DNA from: Polytrichum commune
Lineage: Eukaryota > Streptophyta > Polytrichopsida > Polytrichales > Polytrichaceae
Direction: 5' to 3'
Length of the DNA: 64,000 bases
NCBI GenBank assembly: GCA_950295325.1
Contig: OX485803.1
Coordinates: 7,066,001 to 7,130,000, forward strand
The notes under the pieces: generated by a model
Database searches by the model: none
What the model saw: the letters and a program-made list of their open reading frames with translations, nothing else
Told to the model about the DNA's origin: nothing
Position numbers and translations under genes: made by a program
Shown: positions 12,363 through 23,483 of the stretch, one piece after another
Position numbering within the stretch: the stretch's first letter is position 1
How the letters are laid out: every line of letters starts with the position of its first letter

Positions 12363-12740
12363 GCAATATTCCAAAACATCTCTCTGACGAGTAGGCCACC
12401 AGTATGGTGTGCGTAGAATGTAATGTCATGTGGTAGTAAGATTGAAATGTGTACCCTCTTGTTCATGGGCTTCACCTATAATTTCTTCAATAATGTCACC
12501 AGCTATACATTCATGTATCTTGCTGGTGATGCTTACCCGTTTAAGTTTTTTGTTATCTAGGACGAACGGTTCACTTAGTTGTCTTATCATGTTTTGCTCT
12601 CGTGGGGTGGTTAGAACTAACAACAATCTTCCATGAGTAAGATATTCTATAAAAAATGCTCGCCAATCTTCAAAGGGTTGTACATGAACCATGAATAAGC
12701 TTGCGTCCGGAAATTGGTCTTGTACCCCTGAGGGTTCGTC
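12363..12740 (-). pseudogene. First DWR motif and proximal half of zinc module 1
   Basis: The minus strand reads FEDWRAFFIEYLTHG (DWR near 12668), a linker with KLKRVSITSKIHEC, then EAHEQEGTHF, a stop codon, and TPYWWPTRQRDVLEY. The His pair and WWPT are typical of the H2C2 domain. It continues into the segment before the MITE. Confidence 0.65.
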
Positions 12741-13139
12741 TCCACTTTCAATTCTTGATAAATGGTCAGCCATGACATGTCTTCTACCATGTTTGTAGAC
12801 AACTTTAATTTCATATTTTTGAAGTAAGAGCATCCATCTTGCAATCCGTCCGGATACTACTAGTCAGTTGACCAAGTATATCAAGGCTTGATGGTCCATG
12901 TAGAAGACAAAATGGTTGGCTAATAGATAGTGTCTAAATTTGCCCACTGAATAAATTATTGCCAAAACTTCTCGTTCACTGGTGCTGTAATTTTTTTTTG
13001 CATTGTTTAGAAGTTGGCTTGCGTAATGAATGGGAGAATCTTTGTTTCCATGTATATTTTGGGCCAAAACGGCCCCAATGGCTATGTTAGAGGCGTCACA
13101 ATGCACGTGGAACGCCATTGTCCAATTGGGAGTTATCAA
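12741..13139 (-). pseudogene. Retrotransposon RNase H domain
   Basis: The minus strand shows HVHCDASNIAIGAVLAQ (first catalytic Asp), SEREVLAIIYSVGKFRHYL (catalytic Glu) and FVFYMDHQALIYL (second Asp). These are the standard Ty3 RNase H landmarks, and the domain degrades the RNA strand of RNA:DNA hybrids. A stop near 12864 separates it from the final part, which reads KYEIKVVYKHGRRHVMADHL and ends in a linker to the first DWR motif. Confidence 0.9.
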
Positions 13140-14147
13140 AATGGGTGTGGTCGTAAGTCCTTTCTTTACTTCCTCAAAGGCCTCCTAGCAAGATTTGGTC
13201 CAAATGTACTTCTCTCCTTTCTTAAGTAATAAGTATAAAGGCCGAGTGATCTTAGCTTACATCCATATGAATTTACGATGATAAGTAGCTTATCCTAAGA
13301 AGCTCCAGATACCCCGGACTATGGTTGGTGGGGGTAACCCTTTGATCACTTCCACCTTTTTAGGGTCTACTAACAATCATTCTTTGCAAACCACATGCCC
13401 TAGGGATCTCCCTGAATTGACACAGGAAAAACATTTCTCTGGGTTCAAGCTTACTCCATTTTCACGGCATTCGATGAGACATTTCTCTAGATGTTCAATA
13501 TGTTTTTCTTTGGTTCCATGCATTGTGAAATCATCTAGGAAAACCTTTATGAATATCTGCATATCTTTGTCGAGGTAGTCTGTGAATATCTTCATCATGC
13601 CCCTTTGGAAGGTGGCTGGTGCACACATCAATCCGAAGGGCATTACCCGGTATGCGAATGCTCCTTACTCGGTAATGAAAGACATCTTTAGTTGATCTTC
13701 TAGCGCAATCATTATTTGGTTGTATCCACTGTATCCATCCATCAATGTATACATTTTGTGTCCCGCAATGGCTTCCAGGATGGATTCCGTAAAAGGTAAT
13801 GGAAAAGGTACCACCTTGGTGACTGCATTCAACTTCCTGTAATCAACACATACTCAGAGTTTTCCATTCTTTTTGGGTACGATCACAATAGGTGACAATC
13901 ATTCTGTTTTATCAATGGGGTTTATGAATCCCGCTTCCAAGTATTTGTCGATTTCCTTTTTTACCTTGGCTGCGTGATTGGGATTGATCCTATAACACAT
14001 TTGCCTTATAGGCTTGGCTTCTAATTGTAACTCAATCTTATGGTCGCATACATGTGGAGGCATTCTTTTCATGTCTTTGTATGTAAAGGCAAACACGTTA
14101 TTGAATTTTAATAGTAACTCTTTTACTTTGGCTTTGTATTCGCCCAA
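13140..14147 (-). pseudogene. Retrotransposon reverse transcriptase domain
   Basis: In order on the minus strand are PIRQMCYRINPNHAAKVKKE, CVDYRKLNAVTK, MDGYSGYNQI, MPFGLMCAPATFQRGM, and FLDDF near 13527-13544 (the YxDD catalytic position, here LDD). SLNPEKCFSCVN and the connection region follow. Several in-frame stops interrupt the domain. This is the RNA-dependent DNA polymerase of the Ty3 element. Confidence 0.9.
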
Positions 14148-14678
14148 GTCTTAGCTATTTTGACTAACTTAGGATCTTTTGGAGTTCCGAAGTTTAAACT
14201 TTTGACTAAGTCTTCATCCTCAACGGTCCATCCCGTTATTTTCTTCCTTTTGACCGCTTATGAGGCAGGCTTATGGTCCACTGCTATATCTCCCTCTTTT
14301 ACTTTGTAAAACTGGTTGGGATATACATGTTTCTCTTCCATAGCTTCTTGCTCCTTTTTGGTTGCTTTTCTTGACCAAGGTTTCTCGGTTTGATTTGTCC
14401 CTGTTCCCGGTTTTCCTGGTTTCTTGGGAGTATCAATCTCCATTGTGTTGCAACTTGGTCCTCGTAATTTTTTTCAAGCTTTTCAAGTCAAAGTCTTCCA
14501 TAGGTACGAATTCTGGAAATGCTTCATAGACTATCGCTTCTACTTCATCGGACAGTCCCATTTCCCTATCGTAGTCCTCCCAATGCAAGGATCTCTTAGC
14601 AGGTGATAGTGCCGGAGTTCTTTGGGTGCTTATTTCCACCTTGTTTTCTCCTTGAGTTAATGTTAATTTGTTGAGAGG
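14148..14678 (-). pseudogene. Pol linker between protease and RT
   Basis: A hydrophilic stretch on the minus strand includes SPAKRSLHWEDYDREMGL and IVYEAFPEFVPMEDFDLKSL, then a Lys/Glu/Pro-rich segment. No catalytic motif is seen. Position and composition fit the spacer between protease and reverse transcriptase. Confidence 0.5.
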
Positions 14679-15158
14679 CTAGTCATGTTGTGCTTGAGCC
14701 TCCTTCAACCATGGTTTTCCTAAGAGTAGGGAGTAGCTATCTTCAATACTCATCATGTCTATAACTGTGATTGTTGTCCGGATTACGATTATGCCAACAT
14801 CAAGGCGTACATCTCGGATAATTCCTTTGGGCATGACCTTCCTCTGGTCAACCATTTTTATGGTAAATGGTGCAGGCTCTATTTTCTTGAGTCCCAATTT
14901 TCTTCTCAATGAGTTAGTGATAATATTCACTCCGGATCCACCATCGATCAATGCGTTTGGTACTCGTTTATTTTTAACAATTACGGATATCATGGGCATT
15001 TCTTCATCGAATGACTTAGTTGTTACTTGGTATGTTTGAGCCGGTTCTTCTGACCTTTCATCATGATTTGTTAATGCTGCCATTATTCGCTTCTTGGAAT
15101 AGGGGGTTATTTCAAACAACTTCCCTATGGATATATTTGCTTTTGTGTGGTTCATCAC
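14679..15158 (-). pseudogene. Retrotransposon aspartic protease domain
   Basis: The 159-codon minus-strand frame has ISVIVKNKRVPNALIDGGSG followed by VNII, then LLLGKPWL near its end. The D-G-G-S-G loop matches the DGGSS-type active site seen in many plant Ty3 proteases, and LLGxPWL is the conserved second part. It processes the gag-pol polyprotein in active relatives. The segment before it (SIGKLFEITPYSKKRIM) is also typical of the gag-protease junction in this group. Confidence 0.85.
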
Positions 15159-17611
15159 ATTCTCTAATATCTTATCTACCCTTGCCTGGGTATTTGTTGG
15201 GACGCCTCCTTTCTCGGGGCTCCATTTTGGGGGCTTCTCTGCCTGCTTTTCTTCCGGGTACCAAGGTGTTAACTCCTCTGGTGTGGGTAGAGCTTCACCC
15301 TTTTCCTCCTATATTTCTTTAATCGATTTACTCACCTCCTGATGGACTATTATGTATGCTTTCCATTCATCACTATTGGCTCCTATCAGCCTTTCCTCAT
15401 CACGTTTTTCATCATCTGTGTGTTCGTTTTGTTCAAACACGTCATTATTTTCCTCATCAGAGTTATCTTCTCTCTACTGGTGGTCTTCCTGCTCCTCAGA
15501 ACTGTCACAACTCGAGTCTTCATCATCATCATTGTCGTCACTTTCACTATCTTCCTTGCCTTTTTCGACTGCAACCCGTTGGGCTCTCGTCATTACACAT
15601 ACATCATGAGACATCGCATTGGCTCCCACGGCTAGCTTTGTGTTTCTAAATCCATTCAACTCTTATTGATGTTTAATAAAATGTGGACAGTCCGACTTTC
15701 GGTGTCCCTTTTGATGACAATAAAACACTCGTCGGGATTGCCTTCTTGTTGAGGCCCGCCAATGTATCCAGTTCTCGGCGCTGCCTTGGTGTTGTTACTA
15801 TCCATCAAGCTCCTGATATGTTCATACCTGTCATGGTTGATAGGTCCTTTGGGACCTCCTCAGTAGGGGTATCCATCTTGCATCCCGCCGGTAATCGCCT
15901 TCCCTAAATGGGGATATTTCCTCTCTTCTAAACTCAGTCCTTGGTTCAAACCGAACCCTTCTTTCATTCGTTTCTCGCCTAGGGGTTATTCCTCATGGTC
16001 TTCGGTTGGATTGGGGTTGTATTTGGTTTACCACATATCTCCTATCTCGGGGTCTCCGAGATTCATGCCTTTCATAAACACTCATTGGTGTTGTGGGTTA
16101 GGCTGTTGCAATTTGTACATTGCTTCATTTGACATTCTTGAACATAGTGCCCTTCATTCCAGCACCTCCGACAAATAATGGCCGTTCTAAATTTTTTGCT
16201 CCCCAGAGCTCATCCTTCGATCTCTTCCCTAAGGATCTTGATGTCATCTTTGGTCGAGTCGTTTCTCTTACTTTTTGGCTTCTTTTTCTTCTTCTTCCGT
16301 TCCTCTTCTGAATCATCACTTGAGTCATCGTTGTCACTTTCATCGAGGAATCTTCCTTTCCTCATCTAGCCTAATTCTAATTTCCGAGTTGAGGCCTTGG
16401 CTTCTTCTAAATCATCGCTTGGCATTAAATCAATATGTTTGGCGTACTTTTTTTTGAGGCCATTAAGGAACCATGCCTTCTTGAATTGATCACTAGGTTG
16501 GGGATTGATTTTTGATGATTCCACCATAACCCTTTAGTAAAATTCTTCAACTGTCTCATCTTTCTTTTGTTTGAGGGATCCTAGACTTTCAATCACTTCT
16601 CCCTCTGATTTCTTGGTTTTAAATCTCATAAGGAAAACAACTCCTAAGGCTGGCCAATCTTGGAAATGGTTCGGACCGAATTGCGAATACCATTCCAAAG
16701 CTCATTTCTTTAAGGTGACAGGGAATAGTTGTAATTTGATCGCATCGGTATCTTCTTGGTTGGCAAGACACACATTTTTAAATTCTTGCATGTAAGTATC
16801 TAGGTCGGTAAGGGAACCTTTGTTCTTTGAGGTTGTGCGGCCATGTTGGTTGAATTGGGTGGGTTGTTTCCAACAGCAGATGGGTTGTTATTTGATGGTG
16901 GTGGGCTGACCTTAGTATTTAAATTATTTCCAAAATTTTGAAATTGCTTGATTTTTTCGTCAAATTTTCTCCTTAGTTCATCAAATTCCTCTTGACTGAT
17001 AGGCCTCTTGACTTCTTGGGCCATTTGGTTTTGTGTACTTCCTCCAGAGAAGCCGGAATCCTTGTAGCTAAATTGTTCTTTAAAATTTCTTTTCTGTTTC
17101 TCCCAATTCCTTTGGTTGAAAAGTTTTTCATCGGCCGTGTTTCTTTGATGGGTTTTTCCTTTGTCCCATGCTCCACCTACTCGGGTCTGCGTACCTGTGT
17201 TTTCCCTTGTACCTTTTGTCCTCAAAACATAGGTCCCAAGAGGGGTTCCTAGTATCAAATCATCTCCGTCCTTGCTTTCTTCTTGAGTTTAGTTGTCTTC
17301 ATTTGTGTTTTTATCTCCTTGGTATGTTCTAACATTACCTACTCCTTCACTTTGACTTCTATGGTGGATGGGTTCAGTGGCATGGGAACCTACTGCCGGT
17401 GGTTCAGAACATTCCTATTTTCTTCTTATCCTGTAGTTCTTTGTCACGTATGCCTGGCGTACCCCTCTTCTCTTTCTCTCTTTTGTTGTTCATTCCGTCT
17501 TACGAAGTCTTCTCGGGAATGCATGCGCTCCACATGCTTCTTCTCTGCTTCCTGTTCTCTGGGGGTGGGTGATGTACTTCTCATACTAGATGTATCCTCA
17601 TGATCAACCAT
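15159..17611 (-). pseudogene. Retrotransposon gag with zinc knuckles
   Basis: The start is ATG at 17609-17611 (MVDHEDTSSMRSTSPTP), followed by a charged region. The capsid-like retrotransposon-gag segment at about 16550-16690 reads WYSQFGPNHFQDWPAL and SLGSLKQKKDETVEEFY. Two complete CCHC knuckles lie at 16132-16173 (CRRCWNEGHYVQEC) and 16078-16119 (CTNCNSLTHNTNEC). A third, lacking its first Cys, is at 15687-15719 (CHQKGHRKSDC). An acidic/serine-rich and lysine-rich stretch separates capsid and knuckles. The frame is broken by several stops. The 15159-15640 part is highly acidic (ESDDNDDDEDSS) and leads into protease. Confidence 0.8.
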
Positions 17612-18120
17612 GTACGCTACTTAGAGTGTTTCGGGATCATGGTCTTGGCCGGCTCTCTGAGCTCTGTCACCTTAATGCACCCATACTTCACATGTTTGCC
17701 TTTGAATGATCATTTGGGTAATGGTTCTCATTGTCTTGTTTCTTGGTTATGCTTCTATTCTAAATCATGGTTTCCCACACTACCACCATATAGAGGTAAG
17801 AATATATTTCTAACATACAAATCATATAACAAACCTTCCTGTTTGTAGTGGTATCCTCAATGTCGAGTTGCTCCTAGCACATAGGCACTAATTGCCTCTC
17901 TTCCGTTATTCCATACCTTGGAGAATAATACTGCTTGCAGTTCTTCAGGTAACTCATCAATGTTTCTTTCAAATTGGGACCGGATGTAAAACCTATTTCT
18001 CTTGATCTTCTTGTGGAGAGTATTTTGGATTTAAGGACATGGAGGAGGAGGGGTCTGTGTGCTACAATCAGAGAGAGGGTTTATAGTTTTTGAGGATTAA
18101 GGTACGTGGGTGTCTAGGTA
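17612..18120. other. Region upstream of gag; expected 5' LTR/leader not resolved
   Basis: It follows the gag start on the minus strand, so leader, primer-binding site and 5' LTR are expected. I found neither a convincing tRNA-complementary site nor a match to the sequence left of 9760. No other gene is visible. Confidence 0.3.
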
Positions 18121-20107
18121 CACTAAATACGAATGCATGCACTAAATATCAATAACCCTATGAAAGTAAGTAACATTAAATGTAAACTCAAACACAAAAT
18201 ATCAACTTTGGTAATATATGGAAGTTACATGTTCGAATTAGTGTTAGTTAGGATATGAAAAATAAATAAAAATAAAAATGATAAAGGAGACTACCAACAT
18301 ATCTTCTAACATATCTTCTAACATATCTTCTAACATATCTTCTAACATGTAAGACCTAAACTCCCACCCTTATGCGTTGTAGTCCGGGTGAGAGCCGGGG
18401 CTCACATGTGTTTGATTGAACGAGCTTACACTTGTGCTTCATTCTCCCATATGCCCTAGTGTGAATGATAAAACACACAACTTTTATTTAATAGTACAAG
18501 GTCAAGCAGTGAAAAAATACTATTACCCTTGTAGTTATTACACGGTAGCTCACACAACAACACTAAGCCCAAGCCCATAAATTAATTAAATTTCCTGACT
18601 ACATTACTTTAATGCCCCCTGCACCTCTTGGTTCCTTAGTGTTGATGGCCTCAACCCTCCTCTACTTAGCCCCAGTAGGTGGAATTGTGTGGTATATCAA
18701 TTAAACCCCTCTGCAGGGCAGCCCTCGGTCGGTCCCTCAACTTGATGGTCCTTCTTCCACCTTGGTCTCCCGGCACAGTTCTTGAGTCAGTCTGCTTGTC
18801 TTTCCACCCTGCGTGACATGTACCGCAGCCAGCAAGGCAACTCAGTCCATCCAGCCTCAAGAGCTTCTGGTCCTCAACCCACCTGGAGCATCCTTCCCCG
18901 CCACCACAATAACAGAGTGCTGGCCACTGAGATGCCTCCATCTCCCAAATTCAACAACCTCCTTCCGCATTGCTCACTCACCGATCCTACATCTGCATGG
19001 CCGCATTCCCAACCTCCAACCCAGGTGCAACAATTACAAAGAAATCACCTCTGCCCACTACCTAATTCTCAAATTCACATTCACCTGCGATTCCTTCTCC
19101 CATCCCACCAGAATCATTCCCCTGGTTGTGGGGATGTCAATCTCAATCATCCCACAAGCTTTGAGGCCGAATGCTTAACTGTGATGAACTCAGGTGAGTT
19201 CTGGCACCAGCCTGTGCGAAATTCTCCCCTTGTGGCTCAAATTCTACTGCATTCTTTTCCCCTACTTCAATGCCGTGAAGCCTTCTTCCAATGCCGACTT
19301 ATTGTTGTCGCCCTCCCACATATGGTGCGGAAACTCCCACCTTGGGCCACCTGAATTGGTTGTGCATCACCGCCGATGTCTCTAGTCGGCATGTGCTGCC
19401 TTCTCCTAGGTAGCGTCTAGCCATTAGCACCTAACTCTCATTCTCTAGCGATGGCTGCGCCGCAGCCCACTGGCGCACCTCCTTTTATCCCAATAGCCCA
19501 GCCATACCATTCCCCTGACTACCTGAGTCTTCCCTGCCTCACCAGCGGCGCCAGCAACCTCATCCCCTTCTCCCCTGTTCAGTAGCCGCAACTCTGCTCA
19601 ACCCCCCCCCATAGAGAAAGGAGGTTGGGATTTTTTCCCCAAGAGCCTCCTCCCCTAGAAACCTAGCAAATTCAGCTGACAAACCCGTTGGCCGGGCCCC
19701 TAAGAGAAATCCTTCACCTACCCCCGACCTAAAACGAACACCAACCTAATCATAAACAAACATTACTCTGGGATAACCCTTGAGTTTAATCATCCCCCTC
19801 CTAGTTCAAACTAATTCACTCTTTTTTAGCTTTTGACCTTTTGAATGACTTGAGCCTAGCGCTAGCTTGGTTGGCTCTTAACTTAACACTTAACACACAA
19901 GACTTAAGGAAATCAGTACTCACACACCTTTTAACTACTCACACCGTCTAAATGTTAAATTCCCATAGTTTTACGAGTTACGAATCCATGTGGGCACATT
20001 CTTGGGCTCACATAACACTAATTGTCAACAAATTGAAAATTAGTGCTGAGCATGGTAGGGTGGTAAAAACATTAAATATATTCAAACATTAAATATCCTA
20101 TTTAGTG
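18121..20107. mobile_element. CACTA-like element with GC-rich cargo (about 2.0 kb)
   Basis: The left end starts CACTAAATACGAATGCATGC and continues with ATCAATAACCCTATG and GTAACATTAAATGTAAAC. The right end contains GTGCTGAGCATGGTAGGG and finishes ATCCTATTTAGTG. Both ends match, in inverted order, the ends of the element at 47444-48025. The interior (about 18360-19700) is GC-rich and unlike the surrounding AT-rich DNA and unlike the interior of the other copy. It has open frames on both strands (for example 18782-19354) that I do not recognise. No 3-bp target duplication is visible, and the outermost bases are eroded. Confidence 0.55.
18297..18350. repeat. 12-bp tandem repeat CATATCTTCTAA
   Basis: Four perfect copies of CATATCTTCTAA are followed by a diverged start of a fifth. 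The array sits just inside the left end of the CACTA-like element. Confidence 0.9.
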
Positions 20108-22377
20108 AAGTTCTAGTAGATTTGTACTATCCAAGTATTGATGATGGATTTTCTTCAGTGATCGTGATGAATCTTAGAGTGGTCTACAAGGTGACTTGAA
20201 TTTCAAAGAAAAGGAGTTAGGGTTTAGGGTTTTAGGACTTAGAGCTCAAAGGAGGCGGTTTTGAAACTCAGGGCACTATCCAAAAATAGGTGGGTAGAGA
20301 TTTTTTTGGGTTTGTTGTTTGTTGTTGTAGTAGACGACTTATTACTACTTGAGATGTTGTTAGATACATTAAATTCAAATAATTGCAACGATAAATTAAA
20401 ACATACCAATGTCATAGTCTTTTACCTTGACATGAGATGTTGGTTTACCGCCTTCCTTTCATATCAACATGGGCATGAGAATGGGGGTAGCTTAGTACTT
20501 ATTTTCATAGGTGGATCACATGGTTAGTGTTAGGGCTATATTGTTGAAACAAAAAAATTATATAAAGAGGAGAATAACATGGAGAAGCTCCTCTTGCTAT
20601 ACATGGCTTGCACGGAGGCCATCTTGTTAATCCTCGAGACTCAAACTTGATATATACACCTTCTTGCAAAAAAAAATTGGCAACAGTGAATTGACCTTCG
20701 CGATTTAGACGTTGGTGTTTTTGGAACAATGAGTTATCGGCTTGTGATATTAGTTCTAGATTCAACTGCGCATTAAAACTATCAAAAATTTTCCATGGTC
20801 CAACTAATTAATCTTCTCTGAAGGTCTAACTCTACCACTTCGTATGTAACTCTACCACAAGATTCAATGAATGCATCAACTTGTATGTTCCTTGAATCCA
20901 ACTTTTTTAAGACATGCTAAATGAAGAAAACTTAGCTCCTCTTGCACAGTTGTCGTAATGTAAATACGTACACTATATAAATGTGTACTTATTGAGTATT
21001 GCATTGTGATTCTTTGATTTGGAGGAAAGTAAAAGGAAATAGAAATAAATTTCTTTTTTTTGGTTTACTCTTAGTTTATTTTTAGTTACTTTTAGTTTAC
21101 CCTTTTAGTCTTATCTTTTGTTTTATTCTTAGTTTACTTTTGGACCAATGAAGAGATTAGAAGCCTATGTGATGAGGATGAAAAGGGGACTTTGTCTCTC
21201 TCAAGAGGATGATTATTTTTTGTGTGGTTGGAGAGAAGAGGTTGTTGAGGAGAAGAGGTTTTTGGGGTTAAAGCGGATGGTGTGTGAGTTTTATAAAAAA
21301 TAAAAAAATGAAGGAGTTGTGTTTCATGGTGTTGTTTCACTAGAATGATCTCACTTGCTTGATTTCAAGTTAGCAAGAAAACTGTGTTAGTTTGAGTGGA
21401 GAGAGGTCTCTTGGCTCTTAAAAAGAAGGGCTGAGACTTCGACCGACCATAGAAGATGGACATGTCTTTTGTTTGCAACGAAACTTTGAGGAAGTGTAGT
21501 ACTTATTGTTAGCTTTCTGTAAAGATCTCATTCGCTCAATTTGGCGTTCATATGAAGATTTGAAGATTTGAAGACTTCTCAAAATTCAAGTGTGTTGTGG
21601 CTTGTGGTTCGTTGTCATTTATGTGAATCCCAGCCGGATTTGGAGGCTAGTCGCATTTGGTTTTTTGCATCATAAATTTGTTGCGGGTTTTGTGGGAATC
21701 CATAAAAACCCCGTTTCGTGTTTGTGACAACGAAGTTGGATTGATGACCCACAAGGTTGTATTATGTTGTTCCCATTGGTGAGGCACGATTGCTAGTCAC
21801 TGTGGATTTGAAAGTTTAGGAGCCAATCTTTCGGACGTCAACTCGTGTTTTGACGTCCCGTTTTGCCCATCCGAGGCCTGTGGTTTCTTATCACCCTACC
21901 CTTACCCTTAACCCATTTAGAGCCGCAACATGATAGGCCGACGGGAAAGAGTTTGAAGATTTGAAGAAACTGAAGACCGAGACTCTTGAAGACCAGAAGA
22001 TACGACGGTCCGATAAACAAATCTAGTTGCAGCCAAAAGCCCAGTTCTTTCCCAAGGCGAAACCCTCTCTACCCGACACCGTGATGACATGCTTTAAGTT
22101 TTAGCAAAAACACAATGTAGTAGGCTAGAGCTCGCAAGCTTCTTGAGCTAAGCCCCACCCACACTATGGCAAGCCATGCTGTCAACTGGACAATACCACC
22201 TTGGCTTATTGAGACCGTTGGATGAGCCTAGATGGATGGACAATGTAGATTAGCCTTGCCTGCGACCACACATGGCCCGTTCATAACACCTTAATGACTC
22301 AACCATCCTACACCAGTAGATTCCTTTCATCCATGTAGATTGTCACCTCGTGGGTCACAAATTTAATCATATATTAA
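20108..22377. other. Unassigned sequence, no gene recognised
   Basis: Short frames (20261-20527, 20505-20765, 21134-21340) have no recognisable motif. The stretch 21400-22020 has the look of an LTR or transcribed repeat (repeated GAAGATTTGAAG) but no partner copy. GGGTTTAGGGTTTTAGG near 20219 is telomere-like but far too short to mean anything. Confidence 0.4.
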
Positions 22378-22789
22378 GGGGCGGTTTACACTATGGACCA
22401 TGAAGTTGGACCAAGGCTCTGCAAGGCAGTTGATTGGCTGTTGAAGTTCTTCTGGGACAACTTTGGTTTACACTAAGGAAAAAATGGCAGAGGGACCATG
22501 GAGGTCGAGGTCCCCAAAATATATATATTTTAAGGCCTAATAAATGCACTGACATGGTCCAACGGGTTTTGCGGTGAGAGAGGCAAGAGAGGTGGTTTGG
22601 TAGGAAAAGGCAACGGCCCATGTCAAAGAAATACCATTTCAATAAATTTTTAATGAATGTAACTTTTAAGTGCCTTAATTATACCATAGCCCATGAGACA
22701 TGCCATCACTACCTTGCCCTACCCCTTAAACCAGCTCACACGTGTTTCACCAAACAACGCGGGACATCTAGAACTCAAGAATTCAAGTG

Positions 22790-22980
22790 CAGATTTTTTT
22801 TTTTGGTCTACCAAATGCAATGTTTGGAATTTTGGGGCTTGTAATATACCATTGGAAAGGTCTTGAAAATACCTTTCCAACATTAAATTACACACCCCAA
22901 TATACTTACAAAATACAGTTTTAAAAAATTAAAAAATCTGTAGTTTAGTGACTGTAGATCAGGGTAGTCAAAAGAAGTGC
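22790..22980. repeat. Hairpin repeat related to the 25110 MITE
   Basis: Arms GTAATATACCATTGGAAAGG and CCTTTCCAACATTAAATTAC flank a short loop. The same stem-loop, better preserved, forms the centre of the CACTA-type MITE at 25110-25416. This copy lacks recognisable ends. Confidence 0.6.
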
Positions 22981-22987
22981 AATGGGA

Positions 22988-23089
22988 AATCTTCTAACAT
23001 TAATTATCAAAGAAAATTAATGTTGAGCAAGGTAGGGTGGTAACAACATTAAATATAATCAAACACTAAATATCCTATTTAGTGTAGTG
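22988..23089. repeat. End fragment of the CACTA-like family
   Basis: TTAATGTTGAGCAAGGTAGG, then GGTGGTAACAACATTAAAT and ATCCTATTTAGTGTAGTG, match one end of the elements at 18121 and 47444. The other end is missing. It lies inside the Harbinger-type MITE. Confidence 0.65.
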
Positions 23090-23483
23090 ACAACACAAGG
23101 TACATGTCACATGTAAATTACATTGAGCATATACAAATTAAATTGCTCATTTTATTTTATTTAAAAAAAATTGTTGTGAGAAGACTTGGAAGCCACATCT
23201 TCGACACATTTAACAAGAAGTGAAGACAAGGAATAATCAAACTTAATTTTTTTTTTCAAAATTGCCCTTTTTGGGCATGTATTAAAAAAAATCAGCACCT
23301 TCATTTTTTGGTGTGTGGTCATTTCTCTTGGTCCACATTCGGTTTACATCTAGTGAGGGGCCCAACGGCTTTGTAAATCAAATTTTTAAGAACTCGGACC
23401 ATTTAATGCAGACCATGAACTCGTACCGCGGAATAAGGCATCTTCCGTGGGACGAGTTCATGGTCTATGGTGTAAACCGCCCC

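Larger units (their letters stand above)
9761..17611 (-). mobile_element. Decayed Ty3-type LTR retrotransposon (internal region)
   Basis: On the minus strand the order is gag with zinc knuckles, aspartic protease, reverse transcriptase, RNase H, integrase zinc region, integrase core remnant, and a GPY/F-type C-terminal segment. RT before integrase is the Ty3/Metaviridae order. Many in-frame stops and frameshifts show that it is dead. No LTR pair, primer-binding site or flanking duplication could be fixed by eye. It carries a 337-bp MITE insertion and an expanded integrase zinc region, listed separately. Confidence 0.9.
22378..23483. mobile_element. PIF/Harbinger-type MITE with nested fragments (1.1 kb)
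   Basis: The left end is GGGGCGGTTTACACTATGG and the right end is the inverse of GGGGCGGTTTACACCATAG. TAA lies on both sides (22375-22377 and 23484-23486). The TWA duplication and G-rich ends fit the Harbinger/Tourist class. Inside are two foreign-looking pieces: a hairpin like that of the element at 25110 (about 22790-22980) and a piece of the CACTA-like family (about 22988-23089). The same outer family occurs at 28401. Confidence 0.75.

Noticed and set aside
12426-14147. The RT/RNase H region as a pararetrovirus (caulimovirid) insertion
   Set aside because: The gag-like capsid segment, CCHC knuckles, downstream integrase and GPY/F segment all point to a Ty3 LTR retrotransposon. No movement-protein motif was seen.
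15342-15649. Ser- and Leu-rich plus-strand frames
   Set aside because: They are antisense shadows of the acidic gag-protease linker on the minus strand.
7704-18120. Matching LTRs around the Ty3 element
   Set aside because: I compared the flanks by eye for shared phrases, a tRNA-complementary primer site and a polypurine tract, and found none convincing. A self-alignment of 7.7-9.8 kb against 17.6-18.2 kb would settle it.
18782-19354. 190-codon frame in the GC-rich cargo as an intact gene
   Set aside because: No recognisable domain. Frames on the other strand are also open because of composition. Kept only as possible captured sequence.
20215-20245. Telomere-like GGGTTTAGGG (also AACCCTAAACCCTAG near 2735)
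   Set aside because: Two or fewer units each. Common in plant promoters and introns, and not evidence of a telomere.
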